Source: Flavobacteriia bacterium (GTDB lineage: Bacteria > Bacteroidota > Bacteroidia > Flavobacteriales_D > Crocinitomicaceae). Taken from it: 64,000 bases of DNA. The notes under the pieces were generated by a model, which ran no database searches, was not told the origin of the DNA, and saw nothing but the letters and a program-made list of their open reading frames with translations. Position numbers and translations under genes: made by a program. The stretch lies in contig JACPDW010000036.1 in the NCBI GenBank assembly GCA_016183815.1, positions 37,584-101,583 on the forward strand, read 5' to 3'. Positions 29,062-37,880 of this stretch are shown here, piece after piece. Each line of letters opens with the position of its first letter. The first letter of the stretch is position 1.

Positions 29062-29652
29062 TTAAAAACTTGCTCTTCCTTTAGTAAATGCTTTTCTGGA
29101 TAATCTGTAATGAGCAGTAAATTTGTTGTTTCTGACAATGTATTTTACTGAACCATTTACCATCCATTTTGTAATTGTGTATGGGTAAACAAAAAATGAT
29201 GGACCTGCATCTAAAGAAACACTAAAAGGTGAATTAGCAACAATACATTCTAATCCAAGAACGGAATTCATGACAGCTCTATATTTTGTTGGTTTGTTCA
29301 AGTAAGATTTTCTCCCATCGTTAGTTCCGTAACAATTGTACCAATAAAATGCAGAAGGACCTATTCCTGCATACCATGATAATCCTCGAGCTTTTCTAAA
29401 TTTTTGATTCAATTGAACCATTAACTGCAATGAAAAATTTTTATACTCAGAATGGACATTTTTACCCAAATTTGCTTCTATAGAAATTCTTTGTGTTAGG
29501 TGTTCTTTATAAGAAATAGCCATATAAGCTGAATAACCACCGACTTTTACTCCAATCCCTCTTAAATAAATTTGTCCGAAGAAATTGGTAGTTATGAAAA
29601 ATAAAAAAATAAATCCGATTATTTTTTTAGTTAAAGAGATTTTTGTTTTCAT
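29062..29652 (-). CDS. Putative outer-membrane beta-barrel protein
   Basis: Not assigned to a named family. A signal peptide is seen (hydrophobic residues 9-24, cleavage near FFGQ), followed by short alternating strands rich in aromatic and glycine residues (VKVGGYSAYMAISYKEH, LSWYAGIGPSAFYWYN, PFSVSLDAGPSFFVYP), the pattern of a small outer-membrane barrel. The ending lacks a clear sorting domain. It is oriented against the upstream phosphodiesterase gene. A palindrome lies 62-77 bp upstream of its start. Confidence 0.55.
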   Translation of the reverse strand: MKTKISLTKKIIGFIFLFFITTNFFGQIYLRGIGVKVGGYSAYMAISYKEHLTQRISIEANLGKNVHSEYKNFSLQLMVQLNQKFRKARGLSWYAGIGPSAFYWYNCYGTNDGRKSYLNKPTKYRAVMNSVLGLECIVANSPFSVSLDAGPSFFVYPYTITKWMVNGSVKYIVRNNKFTAHYRLSRKAFTKGRASF

Positions 29653-29713
29653 GTCGATATTTTTTAAAGGTTTCTATATATAAGACTATAAAAAGTTAAA
29701 ACACCCCTAAAAA

Positions 29714-29729
29714 ACTATGCGTGCATAGT
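29714..29729. promoter_or_regulatory. 16-bp dyad, possible operator
   Basis: ACTATGC-GT-GCATAGT: perfect 7-bp arms around two bases. It lies between the end of crcB and the start of the beta-barrel gene (both minus strand). It has no T-run, so it does not look like a terminator. It could be a repressor site for the gene at 29652. Confidence 0.35.
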
Positions 29730-29773
29730 ATTAAATATTTTTTAACTGATTGAATATAAGGAAAATAAATTTG

Positions 29774-30139
29774 TTAATTTTTTAATAAAATTATAAAAAA
29801 TAATAAACTAACGAGTACTGAAATTATAATATTTGCCGATAAAATCCCAAAATAATTTTGTTGAAACAGAAGATAGTTCTCATAACTAAATGTTGAAAAA
29901 GTACTAAATCCTCCGCAAACTCCAGTTAGTAAAAATAGTGTAAACCATTCTGGATAATCTGTTTTATTTTTAAAAAAAAGTATAAAAAATATCATCAAGA
30001 AGCACGCTAAAATATTACTTATTAAAGTAGCCAATGGAAAGGAATGGTTATAAAATTTTACAATAAAAAAACTCACCAAAAATCTAAGCACAGAACCTAT
30101 ACCTCCTCCGACAAAAACAGACATAAGTTGTATTTTCAT
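29774..30139 (-). CDS. crcB: Fluoride channel CrcB/FluC
   Basis: Small dual-topology fluoride exporter of 121 residues. The family marks are GGGIGSVLRF near the N-terminus, the conserved Asn in TLISNILACF and the signature TGVCGGFSTFSTFSYE. Four membrane segments are evident. It lies 3 bp after kdsB on the same strand, probably in one transcript. I saw no fluoride riboswitch upstream; the upstream gene is simply adjacent. Confidence 0.93.
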   Translation of the reverse strand: MKIQLMSVFVGGGIGSVLRFLVSFFIVKFYNHSFPLATLISNILACFLMIFFILFFKNKTDYPEWFTLFLLTGVCGGFSTFSTFSYENYLLFQQNYFGILSANIIISVLVSLLFFIILLKN

Positions 30140-30142
30140 TTT

Positions 30143-30862
30143 TTACAAAAGTTTGAGTACTTGTTCAACATCCTCTGGAACATCGATGTTTGGACTTTCG
30201 ATATCTGTTTCTACAACTTTAATGGTATAACCATAATACAACCATCTAAGTTGCTCCAACGATTCTTTTTTTTCTAATAAACAAGGTGGAAGAGAACATA
30301 AATGTTTTAAAACCTCAGATTGATAGGCGTACAATCCAATATGTCTTAAATAGGGATAATTAGTTTCTTCCTGTTGAGAATATGGAATTCCACAACGTGA
30401 AAAATAAAGAGCTTCATTTTTTGAATTAAGTACAATTTTTATTCTATTTGGATTATCTATAAAATCTAAATTATTTTCTTTTATCGCACTTGTTGCAATT
30501 TGTATATTAGGATCATTAAAACATTGAAGTAATTCATCTAATTGTTTATGATTCACTAAAGGTTCATCTCCTTGAATATTGATTACAACGTTATAATCAG
30601 GGAATTGTTGAGCGACTTCATTGCAACGCTCCGTTCCACTTTGATGCGAAAAAGAAGTCATCATAACTTCACCACCAAATCGTTTTACTTCGTTAAAAAT
30701 TTGCTCGTCGTCAGTAGCGACAACTAGTTTATTTATCGATTTTGAAGCAAGACACCCTTCATAAACCCTTTGAATCATTGTTTTACCTTTTAAGTCTAAC
30801 AATGGTTTGCCTGGGAATCGTGTGGACGCAAATCGTGCTGGAATGACGCCTAATATATTCAT
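30143..30862 (-). CDS. kdsB: 3-deoxy-manno-octulosonate cytidylyltransferase
   Basis: Activates Kdo as CMP-Kdo for lipid A-core assembly. The signature VIPARFASTRFPGKPL is at the N-terminus and the active-site segment INIQGDEPLV is in the middle. The length of 239 aa is normal. This is the housekeeping enzyme, separate from the cytidylyltransferase in the polysaccharide locus (7781), which implies that the latter serves a different acid. It is followed by crcB. Confidence 0.95.
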   Translation of the reverse strand: MNILGVIPARFASTRFPGKPLLDLKGKTMIQRVYEGCLASKSINKLVVATDDEQIFNEVKRFGGEVMMTSFSHQSGTERCNEVAQQFPDYNVVINIQGDEPLVNHKQLDELLQCFNDPNIQIATSAIKENNLDFIDNPNRIKIVLNSKNEALYFSRCGIPYSQQEETNYPYLRHIGLYAYQSEVLKHLCSLPPCLLEKKESLEQLRWLYYGYTIKVVETDIESPNIDVPEDVEQVLKLL

Positions 30863-30918
30863 ATTAACAATTTAAAAATATTCAAATTTTCTTTATATTC
30901 ATTAATTTTACAAAAGAA

Positions 30919-33021
30919 ATGAGAAAACTGTTATTCTTTTATTTAATTTTTCAAACATCGATTCTTTTTTCAAAAAATATTGAAGATGGATTTCAGGCAT
31001 TAAAAATATACAATTATTTTGAGGCAAAACGTATTTTTGAAAAAAATATAAATAAAGTCACTTCGCCCTCTGCTTTTGGTTTAGCTATAATTTATTTTCG
31101 TAAAGACAATCCTTTTCATCAGATTGATTCTGCCTATAAATACATATTGATTGCTGAAAAGAATTACTCTTTAACCAATGAAAAGTGGAAAGAGACTTTA
31201 AAAAAATATCAATTTGATGAGTTGTCCATTGTTGAACTGAAAATGAATATTTCAACACTTCATTTTAATCAAATTAAACATTTAAATGACATCAAATTAC
31301 TTTCAATTTTTATTGAGAATCACCCTTGGGCAAACGAACGATTTTTGGCGTTTCAAGTTAAAGATTCTATACTTTATAGTGTTTGCGAACAAAAAGGTGA
31401 TTTATTATCTTACGAAAAATTTATTGAACAAAATCCAAAATCAGCTTATTTGTCAAAAGCAAAAAGAAAAAGGGATTGGATTGTTTTTCAAGATGAAACA
31501 AAAAATGTTCTTTTAAATGAATACATTGCTTTTATTGAAAAATATCCTTTAAATGAATTTGTGAATGAAGCAGAAAATAAAATTTTTGAGATTCAAACAG
31601 AGGGTAATAGTAGTTTTGATTACCAACAATTTATAAGGAACTTTCCAACAAACAGAAACGTTTCTACAGCTTGGAAAAAATTATTTCAGGTCTATATGTA
31701 TCAATATTCAGAAGAAAGAATGTTAAAATTTTTAGATGAATTTCCAGACTATCCTTACAAAGATGAGTTGGCTGAAGAGATTTCTCGTCTGAAAAATGCC
31801 GTTTATCCTTATAAAGAAGGGGATAAATTTGGTTTAATGAACCAAAAAGGAGAAAAAATTTCAGCACCTACTTACGATTGGTTGTCGTTTTTTAAAGAAG
31901 GATTAGCGATGGCTTCAAGACAACAAAAAATTGGATATATCAACAAAAACAATGAAATTGTTATTCCATTTGAATACGATGAGGCCACTGATTTTGAAAA
32001 GGGCAGAGCAAATGTCAGTTGGAATCAAAAAATGGGTATGATGGATAGAAGTGGTAAACTAATATTTAATTTATTATTTAAAGAAATAGGGTTATTTTCA
32101 GAAGATTTAGTTTTCGCTAAGAAAGATTCACTTTTTGCATATTACGATACTTATGGCAAACAAATTATACCTGAAAAATTTGAAGAGGCCTTTTCTTTCC
32201 AAAATGGAATAGCTGAAGTGGTGCATAAAGGTAAAGGAAATTGTATTGATAGATTTGGTCAATTGTTGTTTCCTGAACACATGAATATAGTAAAAAGTAT
32301 TAATGAACAGTTATTTGTTTTTCAAGAAAATGAATTATATGGAATCATTCATCGTAATTTAAATGTTGTACAAATCGCACAATATGAAGAGATTGGTGTG
32401 CTTTCTGAAAATAGAATAGCATTTATTTTAAAAGATAAAATAGGATTTTTTGATGAAAATGGAGCTGTTATTATCCCTCCAATTTATGAAAAGGTCAATA
32501 ATTTTTCAAATTTAAGTGTATTTAAAAAAGGATTGGTACGTGTTAAAATTAAAAACAAAATGGGTATAATTGATTCTTATGGATTGTGGGTCATTCCTGC
32601 TCAATATACACAGCTTGGAGAAATTGGTGAATGGATTTCCTTTAAAAAAGAACCATTATGGGGTTACATTAATCTGTCGAATCAAATAGTAGTTCCACCT
32701 CAATATGATGAAGCTTTTTCTTTTGTAGAAAATCATGCGATAGTTGGTTTAAATCAAAACTATTCAATTATTAACAAAGAAAATCAAGTATTAATCCCAT
32801 TTGAACACGAATCAATACAGAATATTGGAAAAAATTTATTTATTTTGAAAAAAAATCAGAAAAAAGCATTGTTAAATGTACAAAACTCAGTTTGGAAATC
32901 GTTTGATTATGAGTCGATATTTAAAATTGATGAAAGCACCATTGTTTTAACTGATGAGAATAATGTTCATTATTATTTGATAAATGAAAATAGAGTATTA
33001 AAACCTCAAAATAATGAATAG
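30919..33021 (+). CDS. WG-repeat protein
   Basis: Exported protein with a signal peptide (residues 1-18). Residues about 20-290 are helical and TPR-like. From about 295 to the end there are eight or nine WG-type repeats, each of the form (K/L)xGxIxxxGxxxIPxxYDxxxxF, for example KIGYINKNNEIVIPFEYD and LWGYINLSNQIVVPPQYD. The function of such proteins is not defined; they form extended beta-rich surfaces. The stop overlaps the next start by 8 bp (ATGAATAG), tying it to the TonB-like gene. Confidence 0.8.
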   Translation: MRKLLFFYLIFQTSILFSKNIEDGFQALKIYNYFEAKRIFEKNINKVTSPSAFGLAIIYFRKDNPFHQIDSAYKYILIAEKNYSLTNEKWKETLKKYQFDELSIVELKMNISTLHFNQIKHLNDIKLLSIFIENHPWANERFLAFQVKDSILYSVCEQKGDLLSYEKFIEQNPKSAYLSKAKRKRDWIVFQDETKNVLLNEYIAFIEKYPLNEFVNEAENKIFEIQTEGNSSFDYQQFIRNFPTNRNVSTAWKKLFQVYMYQYSEERMLKFLDEFPDYPYKDELAEEISRLKNAVYPYKEGDKFGLMNQKGEKISAPTYDWLSFFKEGLAMASRQQKIGYINKNNEIVIPFEYDEATDFEKGRANVSWNQKMGMMDRSGKLIFNLLFKEIGLFSEDLVFAKKDSLFAYYDTYGKQIIPEKFEEAFSFQNGIAEVVHKGKGNCIDRFGQLLFPEHMNIVKSINEQLFVFQENELYGIIHRNLNVVQIAQYEEIGVLSENRIAFILKDKIGFFDENGAVIIPPIYEKVNNFSNLSVFKKGLVRVKIKNKMGIIDSYGLWVIPAQYTQLGEIGEWISFKKEPLWGYINLSNQIVVPPQYDEAFSFVENHAIVGLNQNYSIINKENQVLIPFEHESIQNIGKNLFILKKNQKKALLNVQNSVWKSFDYESIFKIDESTIVLTDENNVHYYLINENRVLKPQNNE

Positions 33022-33790
33022 AATATTTGATTTTCTCGAAAGATATAAATTTGGACTATTAGCTGTTTTAATCGTTTATATTTTTTTATTCATGTATTTA
33101 CAGATGGAAACCTACGAAAAATGGTATGTTGTTCCTATTTGGGATGAACGAGCTGAATTGGAGAAACCCCAAGAAATTGAAATTAAAGCTGAAAACATAG
33201 AAGTAAATCAAAAAGCTAGTAATGACATTAAAAGTATCAGTAGGGATATTAATGATCAAAGTGAAAAATCCTTAAAAGAATGGTCGCCCAACAAAAGTGC
33301 CAAACAAATTGAAAATGAAGTTAAACAACTCGAAAAAAAGATGTTTGAGGAAACAGGTGAGGCACAAAAAAGGGAAAAAATTAAGCAAGAACAAAATTCT
33401 CAAAAAGATAAAACTGAGAAAGAAAAATATCAAAAAAATAAAAACGTGCAAACCAACTCATCCGACAAAGTTTATTCTGGAAGTGTAATGGTGGATTGGG
33501 AACTAAAAAATAGACAGCCACATTTAAACAACACTTGGCACGTAAGAAACCCAGGATACACCTGTGGAACTGGCTCAAATGGAAGAGTTTTTATTAAAAT
33601 TAAAGTAACACCTTCTGGAAACGTAAGCAGTGCTCAATTTGTACCTGAAAAAAGTCAAAATGTGAATGATTGTATGCTTACCCAAGCTAAAAAATATGCA
33701 CTTTTATCAAGATTTTCTTATGATTCAAAAGAAGATAAAATTCAGGAGGGCTATATTATTTATACTTTTGTTTCTCAGAATTCCAATTGA
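33014..33790 (+). CDS. TonB-family-like membrane protein
   Basis: One N-terminal membrane helix (about 13-30) follows a short cytoplasmic end, then a long charged, Lys/Glu/Gln-rich linker (about 50-150) and a C-terminal domain. In that domain, GRVFIKIKVTPSGNVSSAQFVPEKS resembles the TonB C-terminal fold, where the usual form is VxFxVxxDGxV. TonB proteins pass energy from ExbBD to outer-membrane transporters. Two cysteines in the domain (YTCGTG and NDCML) could form a disulphide. It overlaps the WG-repeat gene and is convergent with carbonic anhydrase, overlapping its end by 16 bp. Confidence 0.6.
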   Translation: MNRIFDFLERYKFGLLAVLIVYIFLFMYLQMETYEKWYVVPIWDERAELEKPQEIEIKAENIEVNQKASNDIKSISRDINDQSEKSLKEWSPNKSAKQIENEVKQLEKKMFEETGEAQKREKIKQEQNSQKDKTEKEKYQKNKNVQTNSSDKVYSGSVMVDWELKNRQPHLNNTWHVRNPGYTCGTGSNGRVFIKIKVTPSGNVSSAQFVPEKSQNVNDCMLTQAKKYALLSRFSYDSKEDKIQEGYIIYTFVSQNSN

Positions 33791-34410
33791 TATACTTCAG
33801 CTAAAGACTTATTATTCTTTAAACTGATATTTAGGTCTTTGACTAAACCATCTTTGACATCATAAACCCATCCGTGAAGCATTAAATTTTGACCTTTATT
33901 CCATGCATTTTGAACGATAGAAGTTTTTGCCAAATCGTGAACTTGCTCTATTACATTGAGTTCTACAAAACGATTAAAACGTTCTTTATCGTCTTGTATA
34001 ACATCCAATTCTTTGTGATGAAAACGATACACATCTTTAATATGACGAATCCAATTGTCGATTAAACCAATTGAACGATTGTCCATTGCAGCTTTAACAC
34101 CTCCGCAACCGTAATGACCACAGACAATTACATGTTGAATTTCTAAAGCGTTTACTGCAAAGTCTAACACGCTTAACATATTCATATCTGAATGAACAAC
34201 CATATTGGCAATATTACGGTGAACAAACACCTCGCCAGGTTGAGCTCCAATTACTTCATTAGCAGGCACTCTACTGTCTGCACAACCTATCCATAAAAGA
34301 GGTGGTTTTTGACCATTTGCTAAACGTGAAAAAAATTCTGGATCATTCTCAGTTTTACTTCTGACCCATTCTCTATTGTTTTCAATTAGTTGTTTATAAA
34401 ACTTTTCCAT
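33775..34410 (-). CDS. Beta-carbonic anhydrase
   Basis: Interconverts CO2 and bicarbonate. Zinc ligands are visible: Cys43 with Asp45-Arg47 in CADSRVP, and His99 with Cys102 in HVIVCGHYGCGG. The length of 211 residues is typical of the bacterial Can/CynT clade. The gene follows sulP on the same strand with a spacer made almost wholly of a heptamer repeat, so both are probably one transcript: bicarbonate uptake plus interconversion. Confidence 0.95.
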   Translation of the reverse strand: MEKFYKQLIENNREWVRSKTENDPEFFSRLANGQKPPLLWIGCADSRVPANEVIGAQPGEVFVHRNIANMVVHSDMNMLSVLDFAVNALEIQHVIVCGHYGCGGVKAAMDNRSIGLIDNWIRHIKDVYRFHHKELDVIQDDKERFNRFVELNVIEQVHDLAKTSIVQNAWNKGQNLMLHGWVYDVKDGLVKDLNISLKNNKSLAEVYQLEF

Positions 34411-34420
34411 GTCATATTTT

Positions 34421-34490
34421 TTTTAACTTTTAACTTTTAACTTTTAACTTTTAACTTTTAACTTTTAACTTTTAACTTTTAACTTTTAAT
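34421..34490. repeat. Tandem TTTTAAC heptamer array
   Basis: Nine perfect copies of TTTTAAC (34421-34483) plus one imperfect copy (TTTTAAT). Read on the minus strand the unit is GTTAAAA. The array fills nearly the whole space between sulP and the carbonic anhydrase gene, and the sulP stop codon (34479-34481) lies inside it. It ends 10 bp before the carbonic anhydrase ATG, where the ribosome binds, so a change in copy number could alter the spacing there. Confidence 0.95.
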
Positions 34491-36020
34491 TTTAGGCACA
34501 TTAATCGTTTTAACTTCTATATTTTTAACTTTTGCTTTATATTCAATAAACTCTTGTATGAGTTCTAAAACATCAAAATCTATTTCATGACATTTGCTTC
34601 CATCGATATAAAGTTTAGAATTATTTTTTATGTTATTTAATTCTTCTTTGATACTTCCTTTGTTAAGATAAGTTACTTCTTCTGATAATTGAATACATAT
34701 TTCGTTTTCATCTGTTTTTAATACGTAATTGTTTTTATAATTTCTTCTCAAAATAAAATAGATGGAAACTACCATTCCTACACCAATACCAATTAAAAGG
34801 TCACTAAACAACACTGCTATAATTGTAGAAAGAAAGGGAACAAATTGATCCCAACCCAAGCCATACATTTTCCTTAATAAATCAATTTTTGCGAGCTTAT
34901 AACCTACCATAATTAATATAGCGGCTAAAGATGCAAGGGGGATTTTATTTAAAAAACTTGGTATAAAAGCAACTGTACTTAAAAGTAAAATCCCATGAAA
35001 AATTGCGGATAATTTATTTTTACCACCTGCATTTACATTGGCTGAACTTCTAACGATTACTTGAGTTATTGGCAAACCACCAATTAATCCAGAGATAATG
35101 TTTCCAATTCCTTGAGCTTTTAATTCTCTATTGGTAGGTGTGGTTCTCTTTTCTGTATCCAATTTGTCGGTAGCTTCAACACTTAATAAAGTCTCTAAAC
35201 TGGCCACTAAAGCAAGTGTTAAACCAACTACATAAACATTTGGATTACTTAAAACAGAAAAATTGGGTAAAGTGAAAAATCCAATAAAATCTTGCATATT
35301 TTCAGCTTTGGGAAGGTTGACAAGATGCTTACTATCAAGTACCCAATCGATCATAAAATAAGGATAAAGACTATTGACAATAATTCCTGTAAGGACAACA
35401 AAAAGTGCAGAAGGTAGGAATTGAAATAAAGCAATTTTTTTAAAAGATTTAGTTTCAAACAAGATTAAAATAAGCAAAGAAAGTGAAAAAATCAAAATTG
35501 CACCTGGACTTGTTTTACTGAGGGCATTTACAATTTCAGAAAAAGTATTTTGACCATCCATTTGAAAAAATGCTTCATCACCTATAAAGTCTGCGTCATA
35601 TCCAAAAGCATGAGGTATTTCTTTCAAAATCAAGGTGATACCAATAGCAGCTAACATTCCTTTAATTACTGAAGAGGGAAAATAATTTCCTATTACTCCA
35701 GCTCCTAAAATGCCACTGATTAATTGAATGACTCCCGAGATAACTACTGCGGTCAAAAAATATTCAAATCCACCTAAAGTGCCGATGGCTGCTGCAACAA
35801 TAGTTATTAAACCAGCTGCTGGACCAGAGACACCAATTCTTGAACCACTAAAAATAGACACAATAATACCTCCAACAACACCTGCAATTATACCAGAAAA
35901 CAATCGAGGTTCAAGGGCTGTGGAAGCCAAACCAATTCCTAAACAAAGGGGAAGTGCAACTAAAAAGACGACTAGACCAGCTGGTAAATCTTGTTTCCAA
36001 GAGCTAAATAAATTTATCAT
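34479..36020 (-). CDS. SulP-family anion (bicarbonate) transporter
   Basis: Inner-membrane transporter with about twelve membrane segments. The N-terminal SulP signature is DLPAGLVVFLVALPLCLGIGLAS, and a conserved substrate-site region reads SGPAAGLITIV. A C-terminal STAS domain covers about residues 430-513. Coupling to the carbonic anhydrase gene directly downstream points to bicarbonate rather than sulphate as the substrate. Its final codons run into the heptamer array. Confidence 0.88.
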   Translation of the reverse strand: MINLFSSWKQDLPAGLVVFLVALPLCLGIGLASTALEPRLFSGIIAGVVGGIIVSIFSGSRIGVSGPAAGLITIVAAAIGTLGGFEYFLTAVVISGVIQLISGILGAGVIGNYFPSSVIKGMLAAIGITLILKEIPHAFGYDADFIGDEAFFQMDGQNTFSEIVNALSKTSPGAILIFSLSLLILILFETKSFKKIALFQFLPSALFVVLTGIIVNSLYPYFMIDWVLDSKHLVNLPKAENMQDFIGFFTLPNFSVLSNPNVYVVGLTLALVASLETLLSVEATDKLDTEKRTTPTNRELKAQGIGNIISGLIGGLPITQVIVRSSANVNAGGKNKLSAIFHGILLLSTVAFIPSFLNKIPLASLAAILIMVGYKLAKIDLLRKMYGLGWDQFVPFLSTIIAVLFSDLLIGIGVGMVVSIYFILRRNYKNNYVLKTDENEICIQLSEEVTYLNKGSIKEELNNIKNNSKLYIDGSKCHEIDFDVLELIQEFIEYKAKVKNIEVKTINVPKIKS

Positions 36021-36098
36021 TAGTTAATTTCTTTTATTAGACAATATAAATTTTAACATATTAATTGAACATGATTTAATTCAATTAATTAAAAAGAT

Positions 36099-36386
36099 TT
36101 ACATTAATTGGGGAGGTCTGTCTTTAGAAATTAATAATGGGTCAATATAGGAGTAATTTTTATAAAAAGTAGATTTTTTTAATTCAAATTGATAATATAT
36201 AAAAACATTATCTAAATCAAATAGATTAAATCTTACAAATGAAATCTCGCTTTCTAATTCTAAGGAAATATCTTCATTTATCTCTAATTGTGTAAAAGTC
36301 TTTTTTAAGTTAAATAATTCAGATTGAGAAAAATTTGTGTAACAAACAGCAAATAAAATAATAATAGAAAGAAATTTAATACCCAT
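36099..36386 (-). CDS. Small secreted protein of unknown function
   Basis: The frame extends to 36452, but the ATG at 36386 begins a good signal peptide (MGIKFLSIIILFAVC, cleavage near TNFSQ), so this start is preferred (95 aa). The mature part of about 75 residues is acidic and aromatic with no recognisable domain. It lies upstream of, and in the same direction as, the sulP-carbonic anhydrase pair? No: it is downstream-facing from a separate start 94 bp divergent of the MFS gene and ends 78 bp before the sulP start. No function can be given. Confidence 0.45.
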   Translation of the reverse strand: MGIKFLSIIILFAVCYTNFSQSELFNLKKTFTQLEINEDISLELESEISFVRFNLFDLDNVFIYYQFELKKSTFYKNYSYIDPLLISKDRPPQLM

Positions 36387-36479
36387 TTTTTTCACGATAC
36401 AAAAATAAAAAACAAATTTTGAATCAATAAAAGTAAATGAAAAGAATAACAATTTTTAACGTTATTTTTGCAACTTTTT

Positions 36480-37634
36480 ATGACAACTTATTCAAAAGAT
36501 TTTTGGAGATTAAGTTTTTCGATGCTGTTTTTTATGACAAGCTTCAATTTGATTCTTCCAGAAATGAATGAGTATATTACAAGAATTGGAGGAGCAGATA
36601 AAAAAGGATTGATAATCACACTGTTCACAATTTCAGCAGCAATTTCTAGACCTTTTTCAGGTAAGCTGTCTGACATGATAGGTAGGAAAAAAGTAATGCT
36701 TTTTGGAATTATTATTTCTATTTTGGTTTGTCTTTTGTATCCATTGTTTTCAATTGTAACTTATTTTTTGCTTTTACGGTTTATTCATGGCTTTTCAAAT
36801 GGATTTATGCCTACTGGAGCCACTGCGCTTATAACAGATTTATTGCCAGACAATAAACGAGGGCAAGGTATGGGAATTTGGGGTACCTTTATTTCAATTG
36901 GAATTGGAATTGGGCAAAGTTCAGGTTTTATTGTAATGAAATATTTTAGCTATAATGAACTTTTTTGGCTGTCTTCAATCTTATCTACTATTTCTCTTTT
37001 ACTTTTGTTTCCTATAAAAGAAACTTTAACAAATAAACAGAAGTTTCGAGTTCAATTCTTAAAAATCCAATGGAGAGACGTCATTGAACCAAGTGTATTA
37101 CCTGCATTTATTGTAATGTTTTTAACCTCCTCCTGTTCGGGAATTATATTTGTTTTATCACCTGATTTCTCCAATTTTTTACATATTGAAAATAAAGGTT
37201 GGTTTTTTATTTTTTATGTATTTAGTACTATTATTATCCGGTTATTTACTTCAAAACTTTCAGACAAAATAGGGAGAGAAGTGACTCTTATTATTGGGGT
37301 TGTAGTTTTATTTTCTAGTATGATTGTATTATTCATCAGTTCAAGCATTTTAGTCTATACTCTTGCTTCCATATTATTTGGTATAGCAACAGGAATTATC
37401 AGTCCTGGTATCTTTGCATGGATTGCTGATTTAGCTCCTATTACTCGTCGTGGCGTAGCATCAGGCACCCTTTTTATAGGTTTAGAATTGGGGGTAATGT
37501 TCGGATCATTTCTCACTTTATCATTATACTCCAACACATTAATATCTTTACATAATGTATTTTTTGTCTCTATCTTTTTCCCAATAATTTCTTTCATTTA
37601 TTTGTTTTGGAAGATTATAAAAAAGAGGAGATGA
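36480..37634 (+). CDS. MFS transporter
   Basis: Major facilitator with twelve predicted membrane segments. The loop 2-3 signature appears as GKLSDMIGRKKVMLFG, and the related motif in the second half as SKLSDKIGREVTLIIG. An upstream TTG would add four residues; the ATG at 36480 is chosen as the better start (384 aa). Multidrug or small-molecule export is typical of such single-gene MFS proteins, but the substrate is unknown. The stop overlaps the remnant WYL fragment that follows. Confidence 0.85.
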   Translation: MTTYSKDFWRLSFSMLFFMTSFNLILPEMNEYITRIGGADKKGLIITLFTISAAISRPFSGKLSDMIGRKKVMLFGIIISILVCLLYPLFSIVTYFLLLRFIHGFSNGFMPTGATALITDLLPDNKRGQGMGIWGTFISIGIGIGQSSGFIVMKYFSYNELFWLSSILSTISLLLLFPIKETLTNKQKFRVQFLKIQWRDVIEPSVLPAFIVMFLTSSCSGIIFVLSPDFSNFLHIENKGWFFIFYVFSTIIIRLFTSKLSDKIGREVTLIIGVVVLFSSMIVLFISSSILVYTLASILFGIATGIISPGIFAWIADLAPITRRGVASGTLFIGLELGVMFGSFLTLSLYSNTLISLHNVFFVSIFFPIISFIYLFWKIIKKRR

Positions 37635-37735
37635 TAATTTTAATGCTTGGCCAACAAGTTAAAGTTTTAGAACCACCTTTTTTAATGGAAGAAGTAAAAC
37701 AATATTTAAAAGAGGCATTAACAATTTATTCGTAA
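37631..37735 (+). pseudogene. Remnant of a WYL-domain regulator (C-terminal end)
   Basis: A 34-codon reading frame beginning with an ATG that overlaps the MFS stop reads IILMLGQQVKVLEPPF... and ends ...KQYLKEALTIYS. This resembles the last residues of YafY-type WYL regulators (GxxVxVLEPxxLxxxxxxxLxxxLxxY). No HTH or WYL core is present upstream, since the MFS gene occupies that space. It is best read as the tail of a lost gene. The similarity is from memory of the family pattern. Confidence 0.4.
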
Positions 37736-37759
37736 ACAAAATGTACAAATAGCTCATTC

Positions 37760-37845
37760 AAACGACGGAAATCAATTAAATACCGACACAAAAACGACGG
37801 AATTAAATTATTTTTCGATACTCAAATGACGCTATTCAATTAAAT
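37760..37845. repeat. Three 32-bp-pitch repeats before ATPase 1
   Basis: ACGACGGAA at 37762, ACGACGGAA at 37794 and the variant ATGACGCTA at 37826 are spaced exactly 32 bp. Each is followed by an AATTAAAT-like tract. First and third copies match at 16 of 20 positions, as do first and second. The last copy ends 4 bp before the promoter -7 box of the ATPase gene. Confidence 0.7.
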
Positions 37846-37849
37846 TTCT

Positions 37850-37857
37850 TATCTTTG
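37850..37857 (+). promoter_or_regulatory. Promoter -7 box of ATPase 1
   Basis: TATCTTTG is an exact Bacteroidota TAnnTTTG match, 23 bp before the ATG at 37881 and immediately after the third 32-bp repeat, which therefore occupies the -33 region. Confidence 0.55.
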
Positions 37858-37880
37858 TGGAATAATTCATTCAAAATTTT

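Noticed and set aside
30143..30862. kdsB as part of the ulosonic-acid cassette
   Set aside because: It has all the standard KdsB motifs and lies 17 kb away next to crcB, so it is the housekeeping Kdo enzyme.
34421..34490. Classical on/off phase variation of SulP by frameshift
   Set aside because: The array is at the very end of the gene and each frame has a stop in the repeat, so copy changes would not switch the protein off.
35728..36027. Open frame on the plus strand inside sulP
   Set aside because: It is antisense to a strongly conserved transporter sequence; composition is that of a shadow frame.
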